DNA from: Spisula solida
Lineage: Eukaryota; Mollusca; Bivalvia; Venerida; Mactridae
Reading direction: 5' to 3'
Assembly (NCBI GenBank): GCA_947247005.1
Contig: OX365948.1
Location: 42,722,601 to 42,786,600, forward strand
DNA length: 64,000 nt
Made by a program: the position numbers and the translations under genes. This document shows, piece after piece, positions 23,641 to 33,781 of this stretch. The notes below the pieces were generated by a model. It did no database searches, was not told the origin of the DNA, and worked only from the letters and a program-made list of their open reading frames with translations. Position 1 is the first letter of the stretch. Each line of letters opens with the position of its first letter.

Positions 23641-23939
23641 AGACATCGCCGTTTTCTTGCATTTGATGAAGACAGTTTTTCGGAAAATGCGCAAAGTAAT
23701 TCATGTAAAACGGCGTCCCATACTTGTGTTTATGACGACATGAAATGTTACATATTAACAAATTCAAATTTCAAACAATGCAAACTACAGTAAAACATCG
23801 AAATTCTCAATATAAACAAATTAAAACATTTTAAAGGCATATTCAAACAAGGTCACGTGAGATTTTTTTTCCGACTATGGGAAGCCGTGTGTCGAACAAA
23901 TTAAAATTTATACTTGGATCTACTATTTGCTCTAATTTT
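23641..23939. other. No feature recognised
   Basis: AT-rich DNA between the dispersed repeat and the satellite; nothing identified. Confidence 0.4.
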
Positions 23940-24220
23940 GACGTACAGGAACAGGTACCCTCTTATATTTTCAAAGTCCTTTGCCATGTTGTTTTGATAC
24001 TTTGTATACTTGTTCACCATCATGACCCCAACTCCTACACAGGACTAGGTAACTCTATCAAGCATTTTGTTGAAATTATGCCCCTTTGTTCAACTTAATG
24101 CAAATGCTAAAGTATGGGTACAATTTCTTAAACCTCGAATATCTTCAAGGTTTCTTTGATACTTTGCATACTTGCTCAACATTATAACACCAACTAATAC
24201 ACACGGGTAGGGAACTTTAT

Positions 24221-24745
24221 CCAGTCACTTCCGGCAAAATCTGCGAGTTAACGTGGTGCCGATTAAACTTAGCTATACTCGGTCACCTCGTCATGTGACT
24301 AGTGATAATCCGTCATCTTACCATGTGATCTGACGGACTTCTTCTTATATGAGAGTCGCAGGTTGCATTTCCGTGACCGAGGGTGAGGTTTTCCTGTCCT
24401 AAATGAGCTGGTGGTTGATCGGTTATTTTCTTCGACTTCCCTGCGTCTACACGACGTCTATCAATATGTCAGACGTCGCTGTTTATCGTGACGTCACGGA
24501 ACGAACGTGACGTTGTGCGCTAGTTAATAAAGAGTAACAGTATAGTCCCGAGTTTGATCCCCTTACTGAGCAGATTAAGCGACTGGATAAACAGTATAAT
24601 AGGTTAGTGCCGTGAATAAAGTAAAAGTTTATTCGGCTTTGATGCGGAAATTATCGGATTCGCCTTCGGCTCACCCGATAAATTCCTCCGTCTTGCCAGA
24701 CAAACTTATTCATCCACGGCACTAACCTATTATTCTCTATCTATC
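24221..24745. mobile_element. Insertion block with foldback hairpin
   Basis: This block interrupts one satellite unit. The junction TTTATCCAGTC.C (24216) recurs inverted as G.GACTGGATAAA (24578-24591). A hairpin of about 25-bp arms (AATAGGTTAGTGCCGTGAAT at 24598, complement ending 24731) around a CGCCTTCGGCTC core closes the right side. A CRE palindrome sits at 24489-24496. It looks like two small elements, one beside the other, inserted together or in succession. Confidence 0.6.
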
Positions 24746-24798
24746 AAGCTTTTTGTTGAAATTATACCGCCTTTTGGACAAAGAAATGCAATTGTTAA

Positions 24799-25342
24799 AG
24801 GTGCTGCCTCACAGATTGGGCTTAAATTTTTGTATATCTTGATTTTCCGACCTCACCAAGTATTGATGTAATAGAAAGCCACTGACGGTTGCTTTATGAA
24901 AAATCTGGTGCAAATGAGCAATTTTAACCACTCTCGATATCGCCCACTGAGTATTTTTTTCTTGAAAAAAGCGCTAAGTTTCCTTCCAATATGCCATGTG
25001 AATTGTGTAATTCACACATGATCAAACTGTAACATCAACAAACTACAGCGTGAACATCAGTGAGGTATTTGGTTTGTTTTTCTATTCATTTTCAACAAAA
25101 TTTAATGCGAACAAATTTCAGGCAATTTAAGTAATGGTAGTGTTAATTCTATAGGGTATTAATACCCTATAGCATTTTTGATGTAAAAAAACTATATAAC
25201 TACGAATTTCCGAAGTTTCTCAAGTTATTTTAGATGTCAATGTGGTTGTTTATGGGATATACAGGCAACTATACCAAAATTACACGAATATTTGACAATT
25301 TTATTTTATTTTTGCAATACACCAAAACGTGAGGCAGTCCCT
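24799..25342 (+). mobile_element. 544-bp MITE in TTAA site, copy 1
   Basis: Terminal inverted repeats AGGTGCTGCCTCAC (left) and AGGGACTGCCTCAC (right, complement) are flanked by TTAA on both sides (24795-24798, 25343-25346). TTAA duplication is the hallmark of piggyBac-type insertion, though the terminal bases are not the usual CCC. The interior is non-coding, with a perfect 24-bp palindrome near the middle (25149-25172). A second copy lies inverted at 33782-34242. Confidence 0.85.
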
Positions 25343-25696
25343 TTAAAGTTTAGGTACAAGTATTAGCATCAAATATTTTCAAAGCGGAGTGACATATTGC
25401 TTTTGTACTTTGTATACTTGTTCACCATCATGTACTCTAACCCATACACAGAGTTAGGTAACTTTATCAAGCATTTTGTTGAAAGTACACCCCATTTTGG
25501 GCTTAGAAATGCAAATCTTAAAGTCTAGATAAAAGGTTTGTAACCTGTAATATATTCAAAGTGCATTGACATACTGCTTTGATACTTTGCATACTTGTTC
25601 ATCATCATGACACCATGACATACACATGAGTAGGTAACTCTGTCAAGCATTTTGATCAAGTGATCTGCCCTTTTAGACTTAGAAAAAAGATAGTAT

Positions 25697-25830
25697 TTAG
25701 TCAGACAAGGAAGGCAGCACTCAACTTAACCCGCCGAGCACAGAAAACATTAAAAACACACAAGGCACGATGCCCAACTGAACCAACCGAGCACAGAAAA
25801 CATAAAATACGTACAAGGCAGTGATATTTT
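25697..25830 (-). repeat. Two units of the GCTCGGCTG minisatellite
   Basis: In reverse complement the unit ATGTTTTCTGTGCTCGG, (T/C)GGTT, AGTTGGGCATCGTGCC, TTGTGTGTTTTTA is present twice and ends in TTCCTTGTCTGACTA. The period is about 54 bp. The TGTCTGACT terminus is shared with 16664 and 54024, so the block has a defined end in at least three places. Confidence 0.7.
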
Positions 25831-26384
25831 TCCTTCTTTGTTTGCTGCCGGTAAACGGTACCTTCCCAGTTTGAAAAGGGCTATTATTTTCCCACATTTG
25901 AAGTGAGAAATTCCCAATGAACATTTAAAAAAAATCAAAATCGGACATAACATGAAGAAGTTATGAACATTTTTGACAAAATATCAAGCATAAAAATTTA
26001 CAGAAACCAGTAAGCAGTCACATGTAATAACTTTTTCTGTTTTATTTGGCCTTTCTGCTTCAAAAAATTTCCCAATTTCAAGTTGTCACAACGCGAAAAT
26101 TCCCAATCTGAACGGACCCGGACCGTTTCCCAAAAGAGGCCAAAAATTAATGCAAGGCACAACCTCTATACAAAAGAGGGAAATGTTGCATCTATGAAGA
26201 ATTTTGTTTTGAATATATAATGATTATAGTACCCTAGCATGCCACTGAGAATAAAGGAGCGCGCTGTTCGTGGACAGCTCTTGTTTATGCCTTTGAAACG
26301 CTAAACAACGCTGGTGCTAACGTTTAATGTGTGAACCCACAATTTTTTAGCTAAAATGTTATCCTGATGTGACAGTTAAAGCCT
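25831..26384. other. No gene; repeat-like AT-rich DNA
   Basis: Contains TTCCCAATTTC, AAATTCCCAATCTG and similar A/T-framed CCCAA words, suggesting an old dispersed repeat. No termini, frame or RNA gene was recognised. Confidence 0.35.
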
Positions 26385-26885
26385 AGGTCCCACTGAGCTT
26401 GTTTGCATCGACGATGTACTCCCGATAGAAACAAATTAGCTTCGGTAGACATCGAGAGCATGATCCTCGTGGTCTTTGGGAAGCTTCGGGGCAGTCTCGA
26501 AACAATTTGTGAATCTAGCAGACGAACTCCCGATGTATTCCCGACTTTATGCGTTGGTCTAACTGTTTCGGGATGTATTGCCGATTGGCATCAGGAGGTT
26601 CACCGATGTCTGATGGAAGCTCCCCGAAGTCTTGAGACATTTAGTCAGATCGCGAGTACATCGGGAAATTTCAATGTATGTATTGAATTTTACCCGATGT
26701 ACTCACGATGTCATGTCGGGAACATCTCGGGGAAGCATCCCCGAAATTCAGGAATATCCCGGGGAGGCATTCCCGAGGTATCTAGAACCTCGGGGAATGA
26801 TCGGGGATGCTTCCGCGATAAAACTAATTCTTCGAGGCATCCCAGAGGTTACCCGACACATCGGCGATGTTTCGCATTGTTTTAA
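26385..26885 (+). repeat. CCCGA/TCGGG quasi-palindromic repeat
   Basis: About 500 bp packed with CCCGATGTACTC, ATCGGGGATGC, CCCGAGGTA, GGGGAAGCATCCCCGA and similar words in both orientations, about every 20-30 bp. It is GC-richer than its surroundings. Related text is found at 35300-35640, 47690-47830 and 58104-58272. A 160-codon open frame spans it but starts at TTG, is made of the repeat, and has no counterpart frame in the other copies, so I treat it as non-coding. Confidence 0.7.
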
Positions 26886-28289
26886 AAACTGCTGTCCATG
26901 CAACATGCGGTTGTTGTTGGTAGATGAATTAGGCATTTCGCACACCCTGTGTCAATGGCATACATGTTTTGGTTGAACACAGACCTGCATTAAATGTTAG
27001 TCCCGACAAACGCATCATTTTCAAAAATTGTCTGCTATACATCCAAACAAATCTACAGATACGGTCAGTTTTGTACTAAAACATAACTGATAAATTTGTT
27101 TTACTGATTCAAAACATAGAAATTTCTGTACCGGTCTTTAAATGTTGTTGCCGGGTTACCAAGGAAACCAACTGCCAGACTATAGCCATACCCCCTGTAG
27201 ACTAGTATCAGTTAACCATGTGGTTTTTATAGCTCAAACGTAGACTTTGATTTGTCCAACTTCATAATGTCATCATTTGCTAACATAACCTTATTATGAT
27301 ATTAATAAAACGTCAGATACATTCAATCAACTTTGGTGTTTATATATTACTGGTATATTTATTATGACATAAATGAACTTCATTGCAAAAGGAACTCCGA
27401 CTTGTGATTGCACTTCATAAGTTCCAAGGTATCACAAACATAAATTATATTATAATTGACCTGGATTGTCCGGAAATCACCTACGTGACGATACATTAAA
27501 CAAATTGAATATAAAGCTTAAACAGTGAAATAGAAGTTCATGCTACCATATCAGCAAAATAGCTAGTGAAATTCAAACAATACAATGATGTGCATTATTC
27601 CTACATGGTCGTGAAGTTGGCAGGCTAGCGGCCTAGCTCTGTTAATACTCCAGTTCTCATAAACCTTACAATCAAAATTTCGATTTATGCAAGAAAATGT
27701 GATGTTTTCACCATTTTCGTTTCCATAGCAACCGGGATTGTTGTCATAATATAAATATGAAATGTTATTCACTATCTCATCACAAGCCCCTTATAGGCCC
27801 CTCTCAACATACTAAGTTTAATAACGACACCATGAAAATTATTTTACTTAATCATATAATAAAGATTTCTTCACGGATGAGCATGACTGACCGACGCACT
27901 TACAGACAAACGGATGGACACACGTATGTAGCTCAAATTTAGATCCTGATGCATGTTTATCAGTTGATGACTTATAAAACACTCTCATTTAGATATGTTT
28001 ACCCAAAATAAAGAAATTTATTCATGTTTTATGGTACAAAAATAATTATCATATTTTCTGAAAAGTGGGTGGGGTAAATCTACCCCTTCATTTTCACATT
28101 ATTTGCTTAAAAAATTGAAATAAATGGTTTATTGAAAATATTTTGCTTGTAAATTCCTTTTATCAACAACATGGTTTGATATTTTAACCTGCGTGTGTGT
28201 ATAACATTAAACTACTGATAAACTGTTATACCCAAATTTTCATGGAATAAAATTATGAAAAGTATAGTGACCTTCTTAAAATCGCTTTT
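26886..28289. other. No gene; weak repeat near 27560-27945
   Basis: Mostly unique DNA. 27885-27935 shows ACTGACCGACGCACTTACAG and similar gapped GAC words, the tail seen with (GGAC)n-type modules elsewhere, preceded by CATAGCAACCGGG. No frame, RNA gene or terminal repeats identified. Confidence 0.4.
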
Positions 28290-28425
28290 TAAGGTACATC
28301 CGCAACTTTCTGAACAGGGGATTTTTTCCTGGTAGTAGTTTAGAAATTAAAAAACTTAAAAATACTCAAAACAAAACTTTTGCAATTTTGTCTAGGTTAA
28401 GGCCATTTTTGGGCTAGAATGACTG
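28290..28425 (-). repeat. Dispersed repeat, inverted relative of 23500-23640
   Basis: It carries TGCAATTTTGTCTAGGTTAA and TAGAATGACTGG, complements of the 23500-23640 block. In both places it sits beside a P-type segment, so the two may be part of one larger decayed unit that was rearranged. Confidence 0.5.
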
Positions 28426-28429
28426 GCCT

Positions 28430-29655
28430 ACTTGCCCTATGTGCGTCCGGACGCAACCAGGACTAGGTAGGTAAGGCAGATACATTCGTACCCTCAAGTT
28501 TTTTGGATGCCGTTGTTAAACAATGTTGCAGTCAGATATGACGGATAGTTGGCTTGCAAGTAATCTGCTTAAATGGAGTTCACTTACTTGTCCTTCCGCA
28601 GGCGAAAGAAAAAGTTGGAACATGTTGTGGACATGACCACAGCCATTGATACGGAGTAGCCTGATACAAAACACGCCCTTAAAATAATAAATTAAACATA
28701 ATCTTACGATCTACTATGAAGCAGAACAAGAAACCTCGCGCAGATGACGGGTTTCCATTAACTAGGGTGTCAAGTGTCCGGTCTCACGAACAGATTTGTA
28801 CTAAGATAAATGTATTAAAACAATAACATATTTACTTTGGTGTAACTATACATCGCATCTAGAGTTTCACACGGTATTACGAGATTGTAATATATGTGCG
28901 AAACTCAGATATAGAGTATGATTTCAAAGAATAACGTATCATACGTCATTTTAATACATAAGTGAGTCTCTTAAAATGTGATTAATCATATCTAATGATA
29001 CTCATATTGGCGGAAGGAGTCGCATTTACAAATTTTAAAGGTAATTGTCTCAACTAAAACCACATAATCACCAAGACAATCAAGCTTTTTGGGTCGGTTA
29101 TTGCATTATTTATTGTTTCCTAACACAAAACACGCGGAGTATTACAATTTTAATTTCCAAATGAACGAAGTTTAAACCTTGTTAATGAAGTAGCACTGGT
29201 ACTAGAATTCAGTTATCGGCAATCGAACTTTGTACTGTAATCTAATATAATCTACTCCCTTGCAAGACGAGAAACTCAATAGAATAAAACTTTAATGTGT
29301 AGGCGGTCGGGACGGAAATAACCCAAGTGGAAACTCACATGCAATGTAGGAACATTCTCACAGTTCCGACAATGTCTGTCTATTAAGTCGACTTACACTC
29401 TTCTGTAAATGTAAGATGTAGCATAAACAACAGATGAGATAATTTGTCAGAATGTGTTCCAATTATTACAAGGACGGTATGGCTCCGAACTATACCCCAG
29501 AGACTAACACTCAGCATAAACATTTCTATATCCTCAAGGCTAATTTAACTCTAGAAATTACAACATATCATGTATGTATGTCAGATAATGTTTTTGTATG
29601 CCGTTCATTAATATTATTTTGGAGGAACTTCCTGCAATTACTATAATTAAGGTAC
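28430..29655. repeat. Paralogous segment P2, left part
   Basis: Aligns with P1 from 15895 to 17260, beginning at GGACTAGGTAGGTAAGG and running through GTTTCCTAACACAAA, AACGAAGTTTAAACCTTGTT, ATAACCCAAGTGGAAACT and GTTCCGACAATGTCTGT. The match stops near 29655, where about 3 kb of inserted elements begins, and resumes at 32636. Confidence 0.8.
29303..29590 (+). pseudogene. Possible Ig-like exon relic, P2 copy
   Basis: Paralogue of 16930-17194. An AG precedes 29303 and the frame reads AVGTEITQVETHMQCRN and VPTMSVY, then a TAG. In another frame come NYYKDGMAPNYTPETNTQH and YILKANLTLEITTY, the latter very like the E strand of Ig domains (x-L-x-L-x-I). The two paralogues keep similar protein text in the second half with a mix of silent and replacing changes, which is compatible with a once-coding exon now free of constraint. 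Stop codon and frameshift make it a pseudogene. The Ig reading is inference. Confidence 0.3.
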
Positions 29656-30288
29656 ATAACAGCAATTCACAAATACTAGTAAGTAAGTTTAACTTAGTAA
29701 GTAACGCCTTTATTTATTGTGAGTAACATATTTGGCAGAGTCAATTTACAATATGGTACAGTTGATTAATACAATAAGCAATAATAAAGCAAGATTTTAC
29801 AAAAGCAATTTGAAATAATAAAAAAAAAAAGATACATAATTTTACAAGTAGTATCATACACTGAGGTCTGTATATGTAGGAACTTCAAAGGATATGGTCT
29901 GCATTTTGAGACAGAATTTTTGTTTGAGAAAAGTGCCATTGCAGATCTGATTGTTTGAATATTGCAAGAGTTTCAGCTGAGCGCGTTATTCCAGATTGTG
30001 GGCCCAGAGAAGCTTAAAGATTTACGAAAAAAATATATTCTTGGTTTTGGTACCCGGCTACCTGGCTAATTGTTTTGATCGAATTTCACGATCAGATGCT
30101 TTGTTGTTGATGAATTTTGAAGTATATTGTAAGATAGTCTAGTGCGGCCAAGATATGATGGCACAATAACATTGTGTAAACGTCACTGGTTGGATCATTC
30201 CATATCAAAACGCGGGAAAGTAACTAAACCATGATCATCTAAGCGCTTTTCCAGTTCTTTTAAACTATTTAAGGATGGAAATCGTTGT

Positions 30289-30361
30289 GATTATTATATA
30301 GTCCAGTGGTACCGTCTCTAATCTCAACGCAGAAGGGCCGGGTTCGAATCCAATCAGAATC
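30289..30361 (+). pseudogene. tRNA-like module 1 inside the TIR element
   Basis: Seventy-three nucleotides, the normal tRNA length. Box A-like TATAGTCCAGTGGTACC and a consensus box B GGTTCGAATCC are spaced as in a tRNA. The ends pair partly (GATT with AATC), but the T-stem pairs poorly, and no clear anticodon arm could be assigned. A T-run (CTTTTTC) follows at once, a possible Pol III stop. A tRNA-derived pseudogene or promoter head, not a working tRNA. Confidence 0.6.
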
Positions 30362-30680
30362 TTTTTCTATTTTTATTTTTTTCCGCAAATTATTTTTATA
30401 TGGTGATAGTGATAATGATTTTGCAGATTTCTTAAATGATTCTGTCACAGACACTGCTGATGAAGAATATTAACTCATATAGTTTATATATACATGTACG
30501 TTCATAATATTAATTTATAATTTATTGTTCTAGATAAATACAATAATATAAATATAAAGAATAGAGAAAGCGTCCGAATGAAAAACAATGTAACAATAAA
30601 ATCAACGTATAACGGAATATACTAAAAAAAGTTTACTTGAACTGTAGAATAAAAACCATTACCCAAAAGTTTACAAAAAA

Positions 30681-30755
30681 GTGAGACTCGAACCAGTAAC
30701 CTACATCCGAAGTATTATTGTATTTCGAATGCTTTACCAACTGAGCTAGCGATGC
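30681..30755 (-). pseudogene. tRNA-like module 2 inside the TIR element
   Basis: On the minus strand GCATCGCTAGCTCAGTTGGT gives a near-perfect box A and D-arm. CATTCGAA pairs with TTCGGATG as an extended anticodon stem with a 12-nt loop. GGTTCGAGTCTCAC supplies box B, and six T residues follow. Acceptor and T-stem pairing are incomplete, so decoding function is unlikely, but the internal Pol III promoter and terminator look intact. Confidence 0.65.
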
Positions 30756-31640
30756 ACATGTAAAAATGTCTCGTTTATTTGCTCATATTGCGAAACCGTA
30801 ATACGAAACAAGCGTTTATTGACCATGACTGTAAATAAGCACCCCTTTCTGTTGAAAATGAACCCGTCGGCTAATAAGCATGCGTAAATGTTATTGTGCC
30901 ATCATATCTTGGCCGCACTATAGTCAGGTGATTGCAATTTATTGATTTACATATTAAGATGGCTTTTTTGTAATTTACTCTGTCTGAAAATACAATCCAT
31001 TTCAGTTCAGTAAACAATTCTGAAAGTCTAGCATTGAAATCTTTATCGAGGATAATTATTGCGCATGCTTTGAAATTTTAGAACAGTGTTGAATAGTTCA
31101 TCATTTTAGTTATCCAAAATGGTACAGTAATTCCGGTAATCAAGATGTGGTAGAATATAGGCATTGTAAAATAAGTTTCGTGAATGTAAGCTTAGGTAAT
31201 GTTTAATTCGCAACAGAAGATATAATTTGGTATTACATTTTTAATGGTCTGTTCAACTTGACATTTCCAGTTTAGGTTGTCTTCAACATGTTTTCCTAAT
31301 AATTTCTCACTTGATGGGTATGATCGTGGTAATCCTTGCATTTGTTTATTGCTAGAATTTGTGTGCTTTTTGTTGTTGTTAAAGGAAACAGTGATGTACA
31401 TTGCTTTAGTTTTTGATATGTTTGAAAGCATTGAGTTGCCTTTGTACCTTTTATCAACAATATCAATGCTAGTCTGCAGTGTATTATGTACCTTAGTAAC
31501 TGTTAGACCAAACACATACATTGTTGTATTATCTGCAAACATGTCAACAGTCGATTTGTTATATGTAATGGTATGTCATTAATATATAGAATAAGCAGTA
31601 TTGGAACGAGGACAGAGCCCAGTGGAACACCTACGGATAT

Positions 31641-31716
31641 TTCCACAGGGCTCTGCCCTCGGCCCAATACTGTTTATACTATATATTAATGACCTACCAT
31701 TACATACTAACAAATA
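31641..31716 (+). pseudogene. Inverted RT fragment, head-to-head with LINE relic
   Basis: The plus strand reads PQGSALGPILFILYINDLPL from 31643, the same RT motif encoded on the minus strand at 31559-31634. The two 75-bp stretches are inverted copies (TTCCAC.GGGCTCTG at both heads) separated by only a few bases. They are similar but not identical, so they may come from two copies of the family, or from one inverted duplication that has since diverged. Confidence 0.8.
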
Positions 31717-31997
31717 CTATCACCACTATCAAGTCCGATTTTTTATTCTTTCTCGTGTGTTAGTTTGTGTGTCTTCAGTGCTCTGCTGTTTCTTTGGAGT
31801 GCTACATGTACCTGTCCACTCAAATTTGAATCGATGCCTTTCAAAAATGATAAAATGTTGAAGGCAGGGTAAAAATATGCATACTGTACGTAGAGCAACT
31901 TTGTTGTCAAATATACGCTGCTAAAGATAGGTACATTGTACCAGTATACGTTTGTGTATTCACCATTTCGAATCACCATTTTAAAACTTAACATATA

Positions 31998-32415
31998 CAG
32001 TGCCCACCAAAAATAAGTATACAGTAAATAAGTGTTGCTAAATTTAACTTGGTTCAATTATTCAATATCCTTTTATCAGACAGTTACAATTGTACTTGTT
32101 TCTGAAACTACAGTTACTAAATGAGTAAAAACAGAGATAAAAATAAAGATGAATATGTTCTGAATTTAAATACCCATGTGATATAAAAACGCTGAATGTT
32201 CCATGTTTTTGTGACTAAGTTACCATTCACTCGGGACAAAGAAACTTTATATTTTGCACCTAGGGTACAAATTAATGTATGGTCTTTACATATAATGAAC
32301 AAAAATATTCCTTCTTCTTCAAAAAAGTGTTTGTTTCACTGTTTTACAAATACTGTTATTACAGTCAAGTAAATGGGGGAAATAACATGTGTATACTTAT
32401 TTTTGGTGGGCACTG
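31998..32415. mobile_element. 418-bp mariner-type MITE
   Basis: Perfect 25-bp terminal inverted repeats start CAGTGCCCACCAAAAATAAG and are flanked by TA on both sides (31996-31997, 32416-32417), the Tc1/mariner signature. The interior has no transposase-like frame. The perfect termini suggest a fairly young insertion. It lies in the block that splits P2. Confidence 0.9.
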
Positions 32416-32635
32416 TATATACCAAAAAGGAGAAGTACTTTTGGAAATAAATAATTTAACATAATTTCATACGAGATGTTCTTACTTTATGTTAATAGTT
32501 GATGCATTATGTATAGAATTCTAAATAACATTTGGACAATTAAATGAATTCATGTTCACGCATGTAGCAAAAATATAACACTTAATACATTTATATATGG
32601 CCTAACTGTACAAAGAAAATTTCATGGCGAAATGA

Positions 32636-33630
32636 TATCCCTCATCGACATCATATCAATATTGTGAAGAAGAAAGCAAAATGCGTTTTACATGAAAATC
32701 CCATTAGCAACGGTGATACAAGACATAAATAAGAATAATAGGTGAACATATGAATGCCGTCGTGGACGATAGAAATACATTTGTTTTTGGAATTCAAAGA
32801 GATGAAGACTAAGAGATGAAATGGCATCGAAAACACTTGAGACATAAACCAGGTCTACGAGTGCTGCCACTACAATACATAAAAATGAATCAATCAGATT
32901 ATTTCAAGAGACGTAAAAGAGACTGAGAGATGTGATTCCATCGGGTTATTTTCTATTTTCTTCCGTCTGTGGCATCAGTATACGTATTGACTATAGTTTG
33001 CTGTATTAGGCACATATCACTGGCTCAGAATTAAAAGGTCGTAAGTACTACTTACAAAACTCGTGCATATTTGAAATATGCACCTCAATGCGCGTCTTAT
33101 TTATATGAGCCTATTTTCATGAAAATCGGAACAGGTCATGTTCACAAAACCGAAGTTTTAAAAGCGTGTTTTTCATATGTAAAAAATAGTTATCAGACGG
33201 TTTTTGCTTGTTTTCTTAAAATATTGATTTTACACATACGCCCTTCTAATTCTAAGCAAGCGATATATTAGTGCAAATATCACACTTGGTGAATGCATCA
33301 TTGTAAACGAGTCAATTAATACAGGCTAAAATACCATCATAAATCCCATAATGCGTCATGAACTACAACATCGACATGAGTTACGCTTATTGTAGGTTTG
33401 CCTAATTTATCTACTTGATTGATAGGGCTCAGACTGAAAAGGTCACCTTATCACAGACAAGCAGAAAACCTTTTTGGTATGATAATGAATGGGGATCAGA
33501 TTAAGCAATCGGACTGAGGTAAAATAGAAAATAGACTTCCTCGTTCTATGTAAATGCGGCGATAAAAACGAAGTAATACGACTGAAACAAACGAACGCAC
33601 CACATATAGACAATATCGTCAACTTCAATC
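32636..33630. repeat. Paralogous segment P2, right part
   Basis: Aligns with P1 17270-18010, from ATCATATCAATATTGTG through GGTTATTTTCTATT to GATTGATAGGGCTCAGACTGA. It carries an extra ~240 bp (about 33020-33265) absent from P1, with a 21-bp near-perfect palindrome GTGCATATTTGAAATATGCA at its start. Confidence 0.75.
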
Positions 33631-33781
33631 AACTAATGAACATATCTCTAAACACAAATGAGACATCATAACATAAACCAACCATTAACATGATACATAC
33701 ACCTTCCGACACGACATTACAATTGCACATTCTCGCGTGTATTTTAAAGTAAAAACACAAGTATGCCTGAAAGGGACTGCC

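Larger units (their letters stand above)
23940..25690 (+). repeat. ~170-bp satellite split by two insertions
   Basis: The phrase GATACTTTGTATACTTGTTC, followed by CATCATGAC, GGTAACT-TATCAAGCATTTTG and a TTGAAA-TAC-CCC block, recurs at about 24001, 24163, 25409 and 25585 (steps of 162 and 176 bp). The array is interrupted between ACTTTATC (24221) and AAGCTTTTTG (24746) by a foldback-bearing block, and between 24799 and 25342 by a TTAA-type MITE. An ATG-started frame at 23877-24098 falls within it and is not credible as a gene. Confidence 0.8.
30140..30920. mobile_element. 781-bp TIR element with two tRNA-like modules
   Basis: Perfect terminal inverted repeats of about 34 bp begin TAGTGCGGCCAAGATATGAT and are flanked by a perfect 5-bp direct repeat TAGTC (30135-30139, 30921-30925). 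The element sits inside the coding part of a LINE: removing it and one TAGTC roughly rejoins the LINE frame. Inside are a plus-strand tRNA-like module (30289-30361) and a minus-strand one (30681-30755), each with box A and box B. No transposase frame is present, so it is non-autonomous. The superfamily is not assigned. Confidence 0.85.
29685..31634 (-). pseudogene. LINE relic: RT, thumb and C-terminus
   Basis: Read on the minus strand from 31634: PLGSVLVPILLILYINDIPL (RT fingers/palm), FADNTTMYVFG at the active site (YADD changed to FADN), NISKTKAMYI, KLLGKHVEDNLNWKCQV. Then LHSRNLFYNAYILPHLDY, ILDKDFNARLSELFTELKW and KKAILICKSI down to 30926. A 781-bp TIR element (30140-30920) interrupts it, after which YTSKFINNKASDREIRSKQL, KSLSFSGPTIWNNAL and IFKQSDLQWHFS follow to about 29890. 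The 3' tail has AATAAATAAAGG near 29703-29714. Stops, frameshifts and the altered active site show it is dead. APE-type (jockey/CR1-like) affinity is inferred from motif style. Confidence 0.8.

Noticed and set aside
24551..24580. Box-B-like GAGTTTGATCCCC suggesting a tRNA
   Set aside because: No box A or tRNA-like arms lie upstream at the right distance.
26403..26885. 160-codon open frame
   Set aside because: It begins at TTG, consists of the CCCGA/TCGGG repeat, and other copies of the repeat do not keep the frame.
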